64,000 bases of DNA, from positions 2,170,001 through 2,234,000 of the forward strand of contig JAGTXZ010000024.1 in the NCBI GenBank assembly GCA_018398575.1. Reading direction: 5' to 3'. Numbering within the stretch: the stretch's first letter is position 1; each line of letters opens with the position of its first letter. The translations under genes were made by a program, and so were the position numbers. Of the stretch, positions 13,801 through 26,550 are shown piece after piece. The notes beneath the pieces are model-generated. The model saw only the letters and a program-made list of their open reading frames with translations, did no database searches and was not told the origin of the DNA. Source of the stretch: Ampelomyces quisqualis. Its lineage: Eukaryota > Ascomycota > Dothideomycetes > Pleosporales > Phaeosphaeriaceae.

Positions 13801-13950
13801 TAGGCGCTTAATTTTAGTAGTTAAGGTCTTGATACGTATGTCTAGGCTATTATCCTTCTTCTTCTTACTTCTGCTCTATCTGTTAAAGCGTTTACTACTA
13901 TTTACTTTAAGTCCTATTAATAGTTTATAGGCTAGGTCTGCTAGCGCTTT
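10900..13950 (-). pseudogene. Unrecognised large protein of the 18.9-kb element
   Basis: One minus-strand frame (codon starts at positions divisible by 3) stays coherent for about 1,000 codons, with stops only at TAA/TAG where Gln or Trp codons are expected. Checked segments include the starts at 13920, 12480 and 11760. The N-terminal part is charged and looks coiled-coil (Lys/Glu/Gln-rich, about 13900-13400), the middle (about 12500-11900) is hydrophobic/mixed and globular, and the C-terminal part (about 11600-10950) is basic. I recognise no domain. It is transcribed away from the central arrays, parallel to the pogo-like gene. Confidence 0.5.
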
Positions 13951-14099
13951 TATTATCTTTTATTATTTATAGTTATTATCTTTAGTATTATTGTTAAGCT
14001 CTAAGTAGAGGCGCCTTTACCTCTTGTTTCTAGTAGTACCTACTAGATTTATAATGTTGCTGTTGCTACCTAAAGTAAAGTGCACTATATTATGTAGTT

Positions 14100-15000
14100 A
14101 GCTATTATTATTTGTATACTATTCTAGGTTATATTTCTACTAGGCTTAACTTTGTCTTATACTAGAGTCTAGTATTTAATTGTAACGCTCTTAAGGCTTC
14201 TTATCTTAACGTGTAAGTTAATAGTTACAGCTAGATTATTATTGTTAGTAATTAAGCGTAGCGCTAACGCGTTAAATATCTTTAAAGTTCTAACTATATA
14301 CTAGTCTATAAATTTTAGTTGTAATAAGTATTTAACAAGTGTACTATATTTAAGATGTTATAGCTTTATCTTAAAGTTACTGTCTTTAAGCTACTATTAA
14401 CATACAGCTATTATTAGCCTTAAAAGTAGAAAGGTCTAGGCAGTTTAACAATGTACGCTGTCTATAATATAGACATTAATATTATTAAGTAATAGTTTAG
14501 TTATTATTATAGTAAGGCCTATTAGCTAAGTTACTAAAGCAGTAGAAGAACTTAAGACTACTAATACTAACTGCGTGTATTCTAGTTCTAAGTTTGCAAG
14601 CGTTAGCTATCTTTCTGTGTATTTAGCTTTAACTTTGTTGCTATAGTCTTAAATTTCTAAGATTATCTTCTTCTATACAGCGCTAGCTATTGCCTTATAG
14701 AATTTTTTTAGTATACTACTATTAGTTAGTTTAGGGTATATAGTATACTTAAGCTATTTATCTATTGTTAGGCTGCGCATTATCTTTAAGTAGTTAGCCT
14801 ATAGGTGTACCTGTTTAATCTTGTTATATGTATTCTTATACTAGATAAAATCTGTTATCTTTTTAACCTATATGCGCTAGTCTGCTATATTAATATTATA
14901 GCCTATTCTTACAATTACTTGTAATACGTTATTAGAAGTTATTATCTTTGCATTACTTATATACTATTTATTTAATTAAGGTAGCTGCTACTTATACTTA
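14100..15000 (-). pseudogene. Unrecognised coding block upstream of the large minus-strand protein
   Basis: A second minus-strand frame (codon starts at positions giving remainder 2, for example 14939) is coherent for about 250-300 codons, again with TAA/TAG as the only breaks. It contains a helical stretch followed by a Pro/Thr-poor tail. It is in a different frame from the block at 10900-13950, so it could be a separate gene, an exon of the same gene, or be separated by an indel near 14000. No family recognised. Confidence 0.4.
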
Positions 15001-15431
15001 TTATTGCAATTCTATAACGCGTGTATTATATAATATATTACGCGTAACAGTTAAGAATAGTACAGGTAGGTGCAAGAATAGTAGAATAGCTACAGCTTAG
15101 TTAGCGTATATAAGTGTACTTGTGTTGTATACTTACTTGTAACAGTGTTATAATATATAGCGTAGTATAGTAAATATAACATAAAAAATTACGTATATTT
15201 ACGTTATAGTACTATTATTGTTGTTATATATTTGTAGTGCGTTTGTAGTAGTAACGCAGTATTATATAGTTATAGTAGTAAGTTAAATTATAGGTGCAAG
15301 TAAAAGTAAGTAAGGTTTTATTCTAGTATTATATAGCCTTTTACCTAGCGCTAACGCGTTGTGTTATATCTTTAAAGTAAGTAAAAGTGTATTCTAAGAA
15401 AGTGCCTCTTACTATGTATTATTCTTAGTGC

Positions 15432-15772
15432 AGCACTATATAGTACTGTAAGATACTATATAGTACTAAGTAAAATTCTTACCTGCTAGGTGTTTATATT
15501 ATAGTGTAAGTAACTTACCTCTTGTATATTATATTAGTAGTACTCTCTTTAGTCTAGCAAGCAAACTTAGCTAAACTTACTAGTACTATTATAGTAGATA
15601 AGTCTACTATATAGTACTATAGAACACTATATAGCACTAAGCAAAATTCTTACCTTTTATATTTTTGCATTATAATATAGGCAACTTACCTTTTGTATAT
15701 TATATTAGTAGCACTTTCTTTAGTCTAGTAAGTAAACTTAGCTAAACCTACTAGTGCTATTATAGTAGACAA
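15432..15772. repeat. Tandem duplication, two 171-bp units
   Basis: The TACTAAGTAAAATTCTTACC-type block at about 15461 recurs at about 15632, and the following TTTAGTCTAG.AAG.AAACTTAG block recurs with the same spacing. The units differ by point changes. It lies between the two minus-strand genes, so it may be regulatory or just satellite-like. Confidence 0.7.
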
Positions 15773-15789
15773 GTTACATAATAAGGCTG

Positions 15790-18360
15790 CGTTAGACTAT
15801 TTAAGTTGTATACTAGCGTCTAGCAGTTTACATAAAATTATAAGAAAGTTTTTTATACGTCTGTAGTTCTATTAGCAAGGAAAGCTATCTATTGCCTTCT
15901 ATTTCTTTGCACTATGTTGTTCTATTATAATTCTATATTATCTGTTAGTGTATCTAACGCCCTAGACTGTGTGCTATTAGCGTAGATAGTAGTTAATAGA
16001 TCTCTGTAGTGTACGCAGCTTACAGCTAGCAAAAAAGTATATAGCAGCCTGCTATTGTTATATATTTTAATATTAGTTTAAGACGTTTATGTTTTTAACT
16101 AGATAATTCTGCTTTATGTTCTATAGATTTGTTTATAAAAAGATTAGTTTCTTCTTTTTAACGCTAAGTTTGCTATTAATATAGTAGTATTCCTTTATTT
16201 AAGTATTCTCTTTTAGTATTAGTAACTAATATTGCAAATTGTACAGTATATAGTATCTTACAAAGAATACTATTATTATCTATTATCTTGTATTCTTATA
16301 TAATAGCCTTATCTCTTATTAACATATCTTATAGTGTAGTGTCTCTGCTTAGTGCTAGTTACTAGAGTACTTAACTTTCTACGCTGCTGTTCTACCTAGA
16401 TGTTACTATACGTACATAATTTCTTAACAACTCTACTCTTTTAGTTGTATAGATTATATACTACTGCTTTAGATTATTAATCTAGTCTTTAGCTAAATAT
16501 AGTTAGTGCTAGGTAATTATTCTTTAATTTTAGTATTTGCTAGGCTAATATTGTCTAGTTATTTTAGTTAATGCGCTAGCTAAAATACTAGAGATTGTAG
16601 GCCCTATAAGATAATTTATGCAATAGCTATTCTTGTTCTAGTTAAGTATAGTGTTGTTACGCTTTTCTAACTATAACTACACTATAATATTACTCTTAGT
16701 TTTTATGCTTATAGATAGCCTAGTGTTATCTTATTTTAGGTATATAGTATTCTTGTATTTATATTAGCACAGTCTTACTACCTAGTTGCGTATATCTTTT
16801 TGGCATTTGTCTTATAGCTCTGTAGCTATCTATTTTATAGTTGCCTATTACAGTGCTTCTAGCTTGTTAATATATTGCCTATTGTTTGTAGTAAACTTTT
16901 GCTAACCTACGTATACCTATAGTTAATCTATTATGTCTGTTGCTTTGCAGTGTAATAGTCTAGAGAGTAATAGTACCTTATAGTTCTTCTTTATCTTATT
17001 TAAGCTATATATTGCAATAATATAGTCTAAGAGGTAGGCTAGATCTTTGTAGTTAGGATTGCGCTCTTTAGGTAACTTAATAAAGCTTCTAACGTCTATA
17101 CTGTTAACAATACGCATGTTTCTAAGCTAGTTAACTAAATTATTAAGCTTGTAGTAAGTCTTTTAAAAGTTAGCTATATATAGCTATAGGCTGTAGTACA
17201 TGTTTAGATATGTTAAGATCTGCTAGCTACTATATATAGTCTTAGCTCTTATCTTGTTATACTATGCGTAACATCTCTAGTAAATAGCGTAAATAATATC
17301 TATTGTCTTAGTAAGATATTTACCTATTATCCTTTTCTCTACTGCAAAGTATAGAAAATAGGCGCAGACTTTAGCCTTCTATGCGCAGGTAATGCCTTAG
17401 TCTATTAGTTAGTATAATATTATACTACCTATAGGCAGGAATATAACTCTATTATATTAGTAAGCATTGTAACCTCTATTACTATAATAAGCCTGCAGTA
17501 TATTCACACTATATATACTAAATATTCTGTAGCAATTGGCAGCTTATTTAAAGCTTAGCTACTGCGTGTTTATAAGGTAGAAACCTGTTAATTAGTAATA
17601 ATACTTATCTATTAATGCAGTTATTAAACTATTTTAGCTATTTTAGTATAATATTAGTGTCTATCTAAGTAGAATTATTATCTTAAAAGACATAACTAAG
17701 ACTATAGATATTTAGGTTCTTCTTACTATCTATACAAGTTGTGTAGTTTAAGGATCCTATAAACTATAGAAGTACTTAGTCTAAGCTATCTGTGTTTATA
17801 TACAGTACACTAGTTATATACTCTTTATCTAGTCTAAGTCTAGCTTCTAAATTGTCTACTAATATGTATTAAGGCAAGTGTTTCTAGTATATACTAGCCT
17901 TATCTATGTTGTATAAATTCTTAGGCGCGTATCTACTTACTACGTCGCGAATCTCTTCTATTATAAGCTTAGTGTTCTTAACTGTTATACTACTATAGTT
18001 ACTTACTGTTTTTGCAAACTATTTATATAACTACACGCTGTGTTATTATTTATATATAGTAAGCTATCTGTTATTAAACTCTAGTATTTTGCAGCTATTA
18101 TATTTGGGTAGCTGTTGTTAAAGTTAACGTGCAGTTTTGCATATTATATTATTAGTAACATTAACGCAGGCTGCCTATAACTCTATATACTAGTTATTTA
18201 GAGCTGCCTTAAGAGTTTTCTATTGCAGACGCCTATTGTGCGCGTAGTTATAGCTAGTGTATTTAGTTTTATTGCTATCTAGGTATTCTTATATTATTAG
18301 AAGAATATTAGTTATATTATTTAGTTATATATAGTAGCAAAAGGCTCTAGTAGCCTATAT
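15790..18360 (-). pseudogene. pogo-like transposase (CENP-B-type helix-turn-helix plus DDE_1)
   Basis: The minus-strand frame from about 18360 gives an N-terminal DNA-binding region (about 18300-18060) with the FxNRWLxxYK-like pattern of the CENP-B/Tc5 helix-turn-helix, its Trp now a stop. The DDE_1 catalytic core follows: IIEEIRDVVSRYAPKNLYNI then DK (catalytic Asp region, about 17990-17920), a VLLLINRFLPYKHAV block for the second acidic site (about 17575), and after a frame change near 17510 the FLPIGSIILYQLIDQG block, equal to the family's FLPPNTTSLYQPLDQG (about 17450). The frame then runs on without recognised domains to about 15800; the stop-free piece at 16923-17117 is part of it. Total about 850 residues, longer than usual for pogo/Fot1 (about 550-600). 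Such enzymes duplicate TA on insertion, matching the ends of the host element. Dead by RIP and by the frameshift. Confidence 0.75.
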
Positions 18361-18740
18361 AGTAAGTTGTTGTAGTGTTAAATGTAAAAATAATACCTTA
18401 TGTTTATAAACCTTAATACGTTCTGTAATAGTCTAGGCACAACTGTGTTACTAGTTAGGCGTTAGACCTTAACCTATCTATAAACTAGATAATATAGGCT
18501 TAATATTGTAGTAGCAAAATAACTATAGAAACTAGATATATTTATAATAAGTAATCTACTATCTAATATAGTAAAGACAATACACTTGCGTATACTAATA
18601 CTCTAGTAGCTACTTATAGTATTTAATATAAAACAAAATCTAAACTTAGCCTTAAACCTATACTAGTATTATTGTAGTACTAATTAGTTGCTCTAGGTGC
18701 CTATTATAGTAGATAGCTTACAATTAACGCTAATAGTACT
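18361..18740. other. Intergenic stretch before the central arrays
   Basis: AT-rich; holds the presumed promoter side of the pogo-like gene. No gene or motif recognised. Confidence 0.4.
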
Positions 18741-19107
18741 CTCTAGTAGACAACAGTTATAGACAGTGCAACGCAACTATAGCTACTAGTTATTAAAAGA
18801 GCCTGCTACAGTAGTAGGTCGCGTACAGCACTAGTAGTATTCTCTAGTAGATAATAGTTACTAATAGTGCAACGCAACTATAGCTACTAGTAGTTAAAAG
18901 AGCCTACTATAGTAGTAGGTTATGTGCAGCACTAGTAGTATTCTCTAGTAGACAACAGTTACTAATAGTATAACGCAACTGTAACTACTAGTTATTAAAA
19001 GAGCCTACTGTAGTAGTAGGTAGTGTGCAGTACTAGTAGTATTCTCTAGTAGATAACAGTTACTAACAGTGTAACGCAACTGTAGCTACTAGTTGTTAAA
19101 AGAGCCT
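18741..19107. repeat. Tandem array A, 101-bp unit, about 3.7 copies
   Basis: The block CTCTAGTAGA(C/T)AACAGTTA recurs at 18741, 18842, 18943 and 19044, a constant 101-base step. Each unit also carries GTGCAACGCAACT and a palindromic CCTACTATAGTAGTAGG core. Copies differ mainly by C/T and G/A changes. Confidence 0.85.
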
Positions 19108-19689
19108 AATTATAGAGATTAATATGTTTAAAGTGTTTGCTGTCTTATATACTATACATAAGATTTATAAAGTATTGCGCGTTACCTCTTATATATATTC
19201 TTCTCTACTAAGTGTCTCTAAGACAAATAAATATAGGCCTGTTATTTTAATTTATATAAGTGTCCTTTAAAGTCTTAGTTGTGCCTACTAGTGTAGTAGG
19301 TATCCTTTTTGTTACTAGCTAGTAGTATCTTAGTGTAGATAAGTTTAATGCGCGTAACTTCTTTACGTTAATAGAAGTTCTTAAAGCTATAATAAAGCTT
19401 AGTAATAATAAGAGACTTAATGTTATGTAAGTTGTAGTTAGAATATCTTAATATCTAGACGTTAGATTACTACTTATAGAGTCTAACAGAAATGCATTAT
19501 ATATAGTATAAGAGAGGTTACAGCTACTTAGGTAGGCTTTGCTATTAAAGAGCCTAATAAGAGTGCTAGGATAAAGATATTCTAACAAACAACTGTAACT
19601 CTATATTATTCTTAATTTTTGCCTGTAATAATATATAGACAAAAGCATGTAAATTATAGTTGTATCTTTAATATCTTCTAGTTACCTAA

Positions 19690-20330
19690 TAGTATAAGAA
19701 TTGCGTTCTTAAGTTAGGCTAAGTTATTAATGTATATTACAGGACATAACAAAGTTATTGCAATAATAGCGCTCTTAAGTTAGGCTAAGTTGTTAATATA
19801 CGCACTAGAATACTATTATAGCTATTGTTATAGAGATTCTTGCTTTTAAACACGCTATAAGGTATCTTAGTTAAGTAATAGTGTTATAGGATATAACAAA
19901 GTTATTGCAATAATAGCGCTTTTAAGTTAGGCTAAGTTATTAATATGCGTATTAGAATGCTATTATAGCTGTTGTTGTAGAAATCCTTGCTTTTAAACAC
20001 GCTATAAAGTATCTTAGTTAAGTAATAGTGTTGCAGAACATAACAAAGTTATTGCAATAATAGCGCTCTTAAGTTAAGCTAAGTTATTAATGTGTACACT
20101 AGAATACTATTATAGCTATTGTTATAAAGATTCTTGCTTTTAAACACGCTATAAAGTATCTTAGTTAAGTAATAGTGTTACAGGATATAATAAAGTTGTT
20201 GTAATAACAGCGCTCTTAAGTTAGGCTAGGTTGTTAATATGCGCTCTAGAATACTATTATAGCTGTTGTTATAGAAATTCTTATTGTTAAACACGTTATA
20301 AGGTATCTTAGTTAAGCTATAACATCTAAA
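19690..20330. repeat. Tandem array B, 147-bp unit, about 4.4 copies
   Basis: ATAACAAAGTTATTGCAATA recurs at 19746, 19893, 20040 and (with changes) 20187, a constant 147-base step. Units share GCTCTTAAGTTAGGCTAAGTT and TTTTAAACACGCTATAA blocks. The start of each unit is itself partly palindromic. Confidence 0.85.
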
Positions 20331-20599
20331 CAGCTACTAAAAGGTCTATTTAGGACATAAATTTACTTCTATACTAGTAAGCTAAGAAGTAGCGCAGGTG
20401 TAGTGCTAATAATATAGTAAAGCTTAGTTCTAGATTTTTAAACTACACAAATATATAGACGTAATAGGTATAGTTTTAGTTTTGTAAAAATAAAAATATA
20501 ATAAAGGATTAAGTCTCTTAGACTTACAAGGAATATATAAATAAAGATAGTAATATTAAATTAGAAGTATAAGTTACGTGTTAAAAAGCAGCTGCATAT

Positions 20600-20905
20600 A
20601 TAGGTATATAGGTAAATTTATCTCTAGTTTTGAAGTTAGAAAAGTGTAAGAAGGCGCAAGTATATAATAGATAAAAATAACACTAAGTTCTGTATATGTT
20701 TTAATAAAAGACTGTTACTTTAACTCTAAGACTAGAGATACATAGGTAAATTTATCTCTAGTTTTAAGGTTAGAGAAGTGTAAAAAGGCGCAAGTGTATA
20801 ATAGATAAAAATAACACTAAGTTTTATATATATTTTAACAAAAGACTATTACCTTAACTCTAAGACTAGAGACATATAGGTAAATTTATCTCTAGTTTTA
20901 AGGTT
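20600..20905. repeat. Tandem array C, 134-bp unit, about 2.3 copies
   Basis: GGTAAATTTATCTCTAGTTT recurs at 20611, 20745 and 20879, a step of 134 bases; the interior (AAGGCGCAAGT, AACACTAAGTT) is conserved. Each unit also carries an ACTAGAGATA segment that pairs with TATCTCTAGT to form a small inverted repeat. Confidence 0.8.
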
Positions 20906-22180
20906 AGGAAAATATATATATAGTAAGAGGCAGAGGGTAGCTAGCTAGCAAGGCTATTATATACTCTATTAGCGCTAATAGTTTAAGAGCAAGCAGTACG
21001 TAGATGCGTTTAATATATAGTAGTTTGTTAATAGTCTTTGTTACTATTTAGCCTCTATTGTATTTACACATTAGAGTAAGTTAGAATAGTAGTTTCTAGT
21101 AGATAACTATTCTATACTGTACTAGAGAAAGAATATAAATTGAATCTACAGGCATTTTAAAACTAGAACAGATTAAATATACTAGCTACTTAGAACATTA
21201 GTTAATACTGTATATAAATTATACTTATTATTTCTTACTATTAAGTAATTACCTACGCCTGTTACTAGTCTTACCTATAGTATATATAGTACACTATTCT
21301 ACTTGCTTCTATTTGTACTAAGCCTAGCTACCTTAGTACAAGTTGTATATTAGGCTGCTAGAGCTACTAGTCTATTTTTTTTATACTTTTAAACCTTGTA
21401 CGTGTCTACTTACAGGTATACTTACCTTTTTAGGTGTTTAGGTTCTACTATATATATTCTAAATGCGTGGTAACTTATTTATTTTAGAGTGTTAATATTT
21501 TTTAGCGTAAAAATTATTATTAATATTAATCTTTATTAAGCTGTGTTAGCTAGCCTAACTAATCTAGTTATTAATAAGTAAGCTCTAGTGTAATAACGTA
21601 ATAGTTGTTAGAGTAATAAAGAATATTAAAGGAAAGAAAAATATTAGTTGTTACGCCTACAACTATTAGCATAGTTCTATACATAAGTTAGGTAACAGTT
21701 GGCTACAGTAGACTTTAGTAGACTACTGTAGACAACAGACTGTGCAGCACAGAATAGATACTGCTAGTAACTACCTTAACACTACGTAACTAATATTAAT
21801 ACTATTTTTATATACTTAGTCTCTTTATATCTAAACTATAGAGTTATATATAAACAAATTAGTAATAGATTGTATATACATACTATATAGCTTTTACACT
21901 AAGATATACGCAAGACTTGTTAAATATAGTGCTTAATACTAGACGCGTTGCTACCTGCTACTTAACAATACGCTAGTTATAACCCTTAACACTATAATAT
22001 AATAGCACAGATTTAATAGCTGTAACGCAATAGATACTACTCTAGATAACGCAGCACCTACTTTATATAGCAACACCTTATATAAACGCAACTATACTCT
22101 AGCTAAATATAAAGTAATAGAGTAGATAGGCCTAATATTAGCGTCTACATAAGGATAGGACAAGCTGTTTAAGATAGTAA
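20906..22180. other. Stretch between array C and the Plavaka-like gene
   Basis: No recognised domain. From about 21900 the plus strand starts to look coding (Gln-type stops), and may hold the N-terminus, including a zinc finger, of the transposase that follows; I could not fix a start codon. Confidence 0.35.
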
Positions 22181-24900
22181 GTAGACAGCACGCTAGTAAA
22201 CCCTTTAGTTTAGGAATAGTAGACGCAAAGTAGTAGGCTACATATAGCTAAATAGCGCACGTGTGCTAACACTAATAGAAATAATATAGTAAGGCCCTTT
22301 AGTTCTCTTTTTGCACTAGCGTTTACATTGTAGCTGCAAAGGATAAAATGTATATTAGGTAATGTTAATAGCTTTTTTACTAACACACAGCTATATAAGC
22401 TATATTTATAGCTATAGTTCTAATTAGGGTGCTAGTAGTAGCAGGCTATGTTAAATATTTAATCTGGGCTATAAAATAACGTATAGATACAAGAGGACGT
22501 AGCAATTATATCTAGGTTACTAAACTTTTAACTTAACTAATATATATTTATATACTAGGATATTATATTACAGATTACCTTTATACTTAGTTATTGCCTA
22601 TTTGCTAACAAGATAGTTTACGTACCTAGCTGTTCTTTTATAGGCACGCTAAACAAACCTATAAGAGTGTATTACAAACTATACTTAGAGAATTAGTAGT
22701 AGTTAATACAACAGCGCTTACTAGATAGTGCAACTCTTATACTAGTTATACTAGTAGTAGATAAAACATAGTTATCTATAATGTCTAGTAACGTAGCAGC
22801 ATAGCTAATATATGTTACTATTAGGAATCTTAACTATAAGGCACGATAACGCAGAACAACACTTAGGACACTACTAGCTAGATTTATCCTAACAGCTAAG
22901 CTTCTAGATCTTATTCTAAAGAGTAAAGTGTATTATTACTATATAGGCAAACTGTTGTTGCGTAAGTACTAACTATAGCGTTAATAACAGAGGGTTACTA
23001 TAGAAGACAGACGCTAACTAGTAACTGCAGCACTTAAAAAGGCTACTAAATACAGTATATAGCTAGAGTGTGCTAACTAACAGATGCAATAGTGTTACCT
23101 AACTATTTATACAATTCTAGCTAACTATAAAGAGTAAGTACTACTAACAGGTATAAAGAAAAACAGATACTGTACTTAATGCATAGTACTACTAAACAAA
23201 TAAGAGAACTTGTGTAACAAATATTAATAGTAAACAGAAGAGTATATACGCTTGTAATAGAGTTATTGTCTTAATAAAGGACATAAGAATTACGTTTATT
23301 TAGTAAAGTACTTTAGCTAAAATTACTACAACTTTAATATATATAAGTTATTAGCTATAGATATATTGTATCTACTGCTTAAGAGGTTAGTTATAAAGAT
23401 ATTAGAATTTACAGAAGACATACTAATAGACATACACTCTAGATAAAAGAAAAGCTAGAATAGTGCTGCAGTTTTAGTAGCAGAAAATAACAGCTGTGCC
23501 TAGTTAAATAAAAGGTTTTGCTAGGTTAAGTATAACACTAAACTAAAACAGTTTAATAACAAGAGAGCTTTTACAGAAGTATTGTAGTAGACTAGCGCAG
23601 AATAAAAAGTAGTAATTTGCTAATTTATAGTAGTAGTGTCTCTTCTACTAGTAACTAAGGCACTGTACGCGTTGCATTTTATCTAGGCTGCGTGCAATCT
23701 ACTAGTACTCTTATAATATAAAAGTTATAATAAAAACACGTTAAAGTATATATTATTAGCTATTAAACAAATAGATGTTCTAAAAGAAGAGTTTTAACCT
23801 TTTAGACAGACGCAAGAAAAAGAAAAGGATTTTAACTACTCTAAATAGCACGCGCTAACCTATATTATTAACAATATCTATATATATAAGGCTCTTAATA
23901 GCATATATACTAGAATAAATAGTAAGGCCTACTATATTATAATAGTAAAATAATTCTACCTAATAACAAACAAGAGAGATTTTCTTGCGCAGATCTACTT
24001 CTATAACTCTAGACAGCTTACGCTTATAGCGTTTAAACACAAGATAGTTATAGACTAAAGTTAATAGTGCACTACTGCTAACTAGCGCAAGCACACCTTT
24101 ACTATAAGTATATTAATAGTAATACTATTTAAATAACTTAGATAGTCTATACTAGGCATATTACTAAATTTTATTATACTGCTTCTTAGTAAAGTTACTG
24201 CATATATTATGTTGCTAGACTTTACACATACTGCTATAGTATTTGTCTAATACTACTATTAAAAGGTAACTAGCTACCTTGTTACTCTATATAATAAAGA
24301 CAGACAAGACTCTAACTTTTACTTAGTAAACAAGATAAATATAAAAATACACTTCTTTATAAAATACTTAAAGCTATTAGGTAAACGCTATAATAACTCT
24401 AAATATTGCAAAGAAGATATTATGTAATACGCGCCTAACTAGTATAGAACTAGAAAATAGCGCAAAGATTACATGTAGGTATAAGAGTTTAAATATAAAG
24501 ACTACACATAACTATCTTAGACTGTTGCAAATAGTAGAGCTGTAGCTTAAGTGCACCTAATACTTATATTTATTAATAATAAATACTAAAACAAGGACAA
24601 AAAGAAATATAAGTATATAGGTGCCTTCTGTAAGGTTATAGCGTTTAATAATAATAGTTAAATTAATAATACAATAAGAATACTTAGCGTACGCTGCTGC
24701 ACATATAGTACAAAAACTAAGCAACGCATATCACAAGCATTTAAGGTATATAACATAATAAGTATTATTTACTCTATGCACCTAGTACTAAAGGATCTAC
24801 CTACACTTAATAATAAAGTCTTTGTTTTATACTATGTAAACAATTACATTAATTAAGACAAATATAATAGACTGTATTCTTTTACGTTTAATTAAGACTA
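22181..24900 (+). pseudogene. Plavaka-like transposase (CACTA-related DDE family of fungi)
   Basis: Frame 2 is coherent throughout. From N to C: a PFSSLFAL block (about 22290); an ATLILVILVVDKT segment (about 22730) equal to the family's hallmark VILSSDKT..L, followed by YVTIRNL; a Cys-containing RYCTQCIV block (about 23170); the HALTYI..IYIYKALNSIYT block (about 23850) and the TNK.DFLAQI.FYNSRQ block (about 23970), which match the conserved HxLxHYxxxIxxFG and RATN.RDE.PQMxxWL regions of Plavaka in position and spacing; and a C-terminal IISIIYSMHLVLKD..... FVLYYVNNYI stretch (about 24750-24860) like the family's FVNxFxD end. About 900 residues. These comparisons are from memory of the family. 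The frame stays open to read-through beyond 24900. Many TAA/TAG codons; not functional. Confidence 0.68.
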
Positions 24901-25985
24901 GACACGTATAGTGCAAAATTATAAACAAAAGCAAATGTAGTAAGACAGCTAGTATATAGTATTAGACATAGTAAATAGAATTGTATATCTAACAATAGCC
25001 TTACTGTTACTTTAATATACCTAATAGAACGCAAACCTACTAACATAACAAGCGCTATAACACAAGACTGTAGCGTAAGGCTACTAACGTAACTTTCTTA
25101 CTATATACTATATACTACTACAAATATATAATACTAGTAACTTTTATCTACGTATATAAGTATTACAGAGATATTATAATAGTTACCTAAAATTACTAGT
25201 TAGTGCAGATAGAAGAATAGCACTACTGTAGCAACACTAAATATAATTATTAAAAGATAGTATATGTAATATAATACAACTAATAGTAAAAGAATATAAC
25301 TTAATATACTCTAACGTAGAATAAGAGATAAGAAAGTAGAAGATACTAGGCTGTTTTCTATAGATAACTATAGTAAAAGAACACTTATAGTAAATTACAA
25401 GGGCAATTGCATTACAATAGAACAGACTACTATAGAACGCAGCTAATAGTTACCTTATCTAGACAATTACATACTTTACTATCTAATGTAACTACAACGC
25501 AGCCTAACAGATGCGCTTATAACAAAATAAAACTAAACTAAATAACAATTAGAAGTAAGCTTTACTAGATAAAAACCTGCGTAGAAAAATAATAGAAACA
25601 GTTAATAAAGAGTTAAGTATAACACAAATTACACCTAACATAATAACTATATTAGTATTAAACGCAACTAGAAACAAGTATACTCTTATTAGAACAAACT
25701 AGCTATTACATATATACTACAACCTACTAGTAATAGACAAGTATATTAATAACCTTAATTACAATTTATTTGTGCAGATATTAGAGCACAAATTAGGCTT
25801 TAAAAGTAAATACAATAGTATATATTACTACACACTAAAGAAGAGAGATAGATAGGCGCAAATACAGATATCTATAAAGGCACACTAGTACAGCGCATTA
25901 CAAAAGACAGTTATATTAAAAATATACTAGGCGTTATTTACAATTAAACTACAAACATAACTAGTATAGTAGTATACTAGATCTA
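24901..25985 (+). pseudogene. C-terminal continuation of the Plavaka-like frame, or a separate protein
   Basis: The same frame 2 continues for about 360 codons after the last recognised transposase block, with the same Gln-type stops and no frame change. It is Leu/Gln/Asn-rich and mostly helical; the section at about 25660-25950 looks globular. No domain recognised. It may be an extension of the transposase or a second gene whose start codon is lost. Confidence 0.4.
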
Positions 25986-26019
25986 TACTAACAACTTACT
26001 AGGTAAATAGTTTTCTATA

Positions 26020-26550
26020 TACAGAGCTACTAAATTGCCTATATTGCGCGCATAACTATTTATACTAATAGTAGACAACTATTATATATGCTAACATTTA
26101 GTTAAGAATAAAAAGGTACCTAATTGCCTGTATTAGGCGCACTACTATTTATGCTAATAGTAGACAACTATTATATACGCTAATATTTAGTTAAAGACAA
26201 AAGAGTACCTAATTGCTTATATTGCGTACACTACTATTTGTGCTAATAGTAGACAACTATTATGTACGCTAATATTTAGTTAAGGATAAGAAAGCACCTA
26301 ATTACCTGTATTACGTGCACTACTATTTGTGCTAATAGTAGATAACTATTGTGTACGCTAATATTTAGTTAAGAATAGAAAAGTACCTAATTACCTATAT
26401 TGTGCGTACTACTATTTATGCTAACAGTAAATAACTATTATGTATGCTAACATTTAGTTAAGAATAAGAAAGTACTTAATTACTTATATTACGCGCACTA
26501 CTATTTGTGCTAATAGTAGACAACTATTGTGTACGCTAGTACGCAGTTAA
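26020..26550. repeat. Tandem array D, about 90-bp unit, about 6 copies, each with a hairpin
   Basis: A block made of CTACTATTTATGC then TAATAGTAG (inverted arms CTACTATT/AATAGTAG), ACAACTATT and ACGCTAATATTTAGTTAA recurs six times with a step of about 85-95 bases. Between units are GGTACCTAATTGCC-type links. The array separates the two plus-strand genes. Confidence 0.85.

Noticed and set aside
13685..13930. Open plus-strand stretch rich in Leu/Phe, looking like a membrane protein
   Set aside because: It is opposite a Lys/Glu/Arg-rich coiled-coil frame; the apparent membrane segments are reverse-complemented Lys/Glu codons.
18741..19107. CRISPR-like array
   Set aside because: The whole 101-bp unit is repeated, with no variable spacers, and the setting is fungal transposon DNA.
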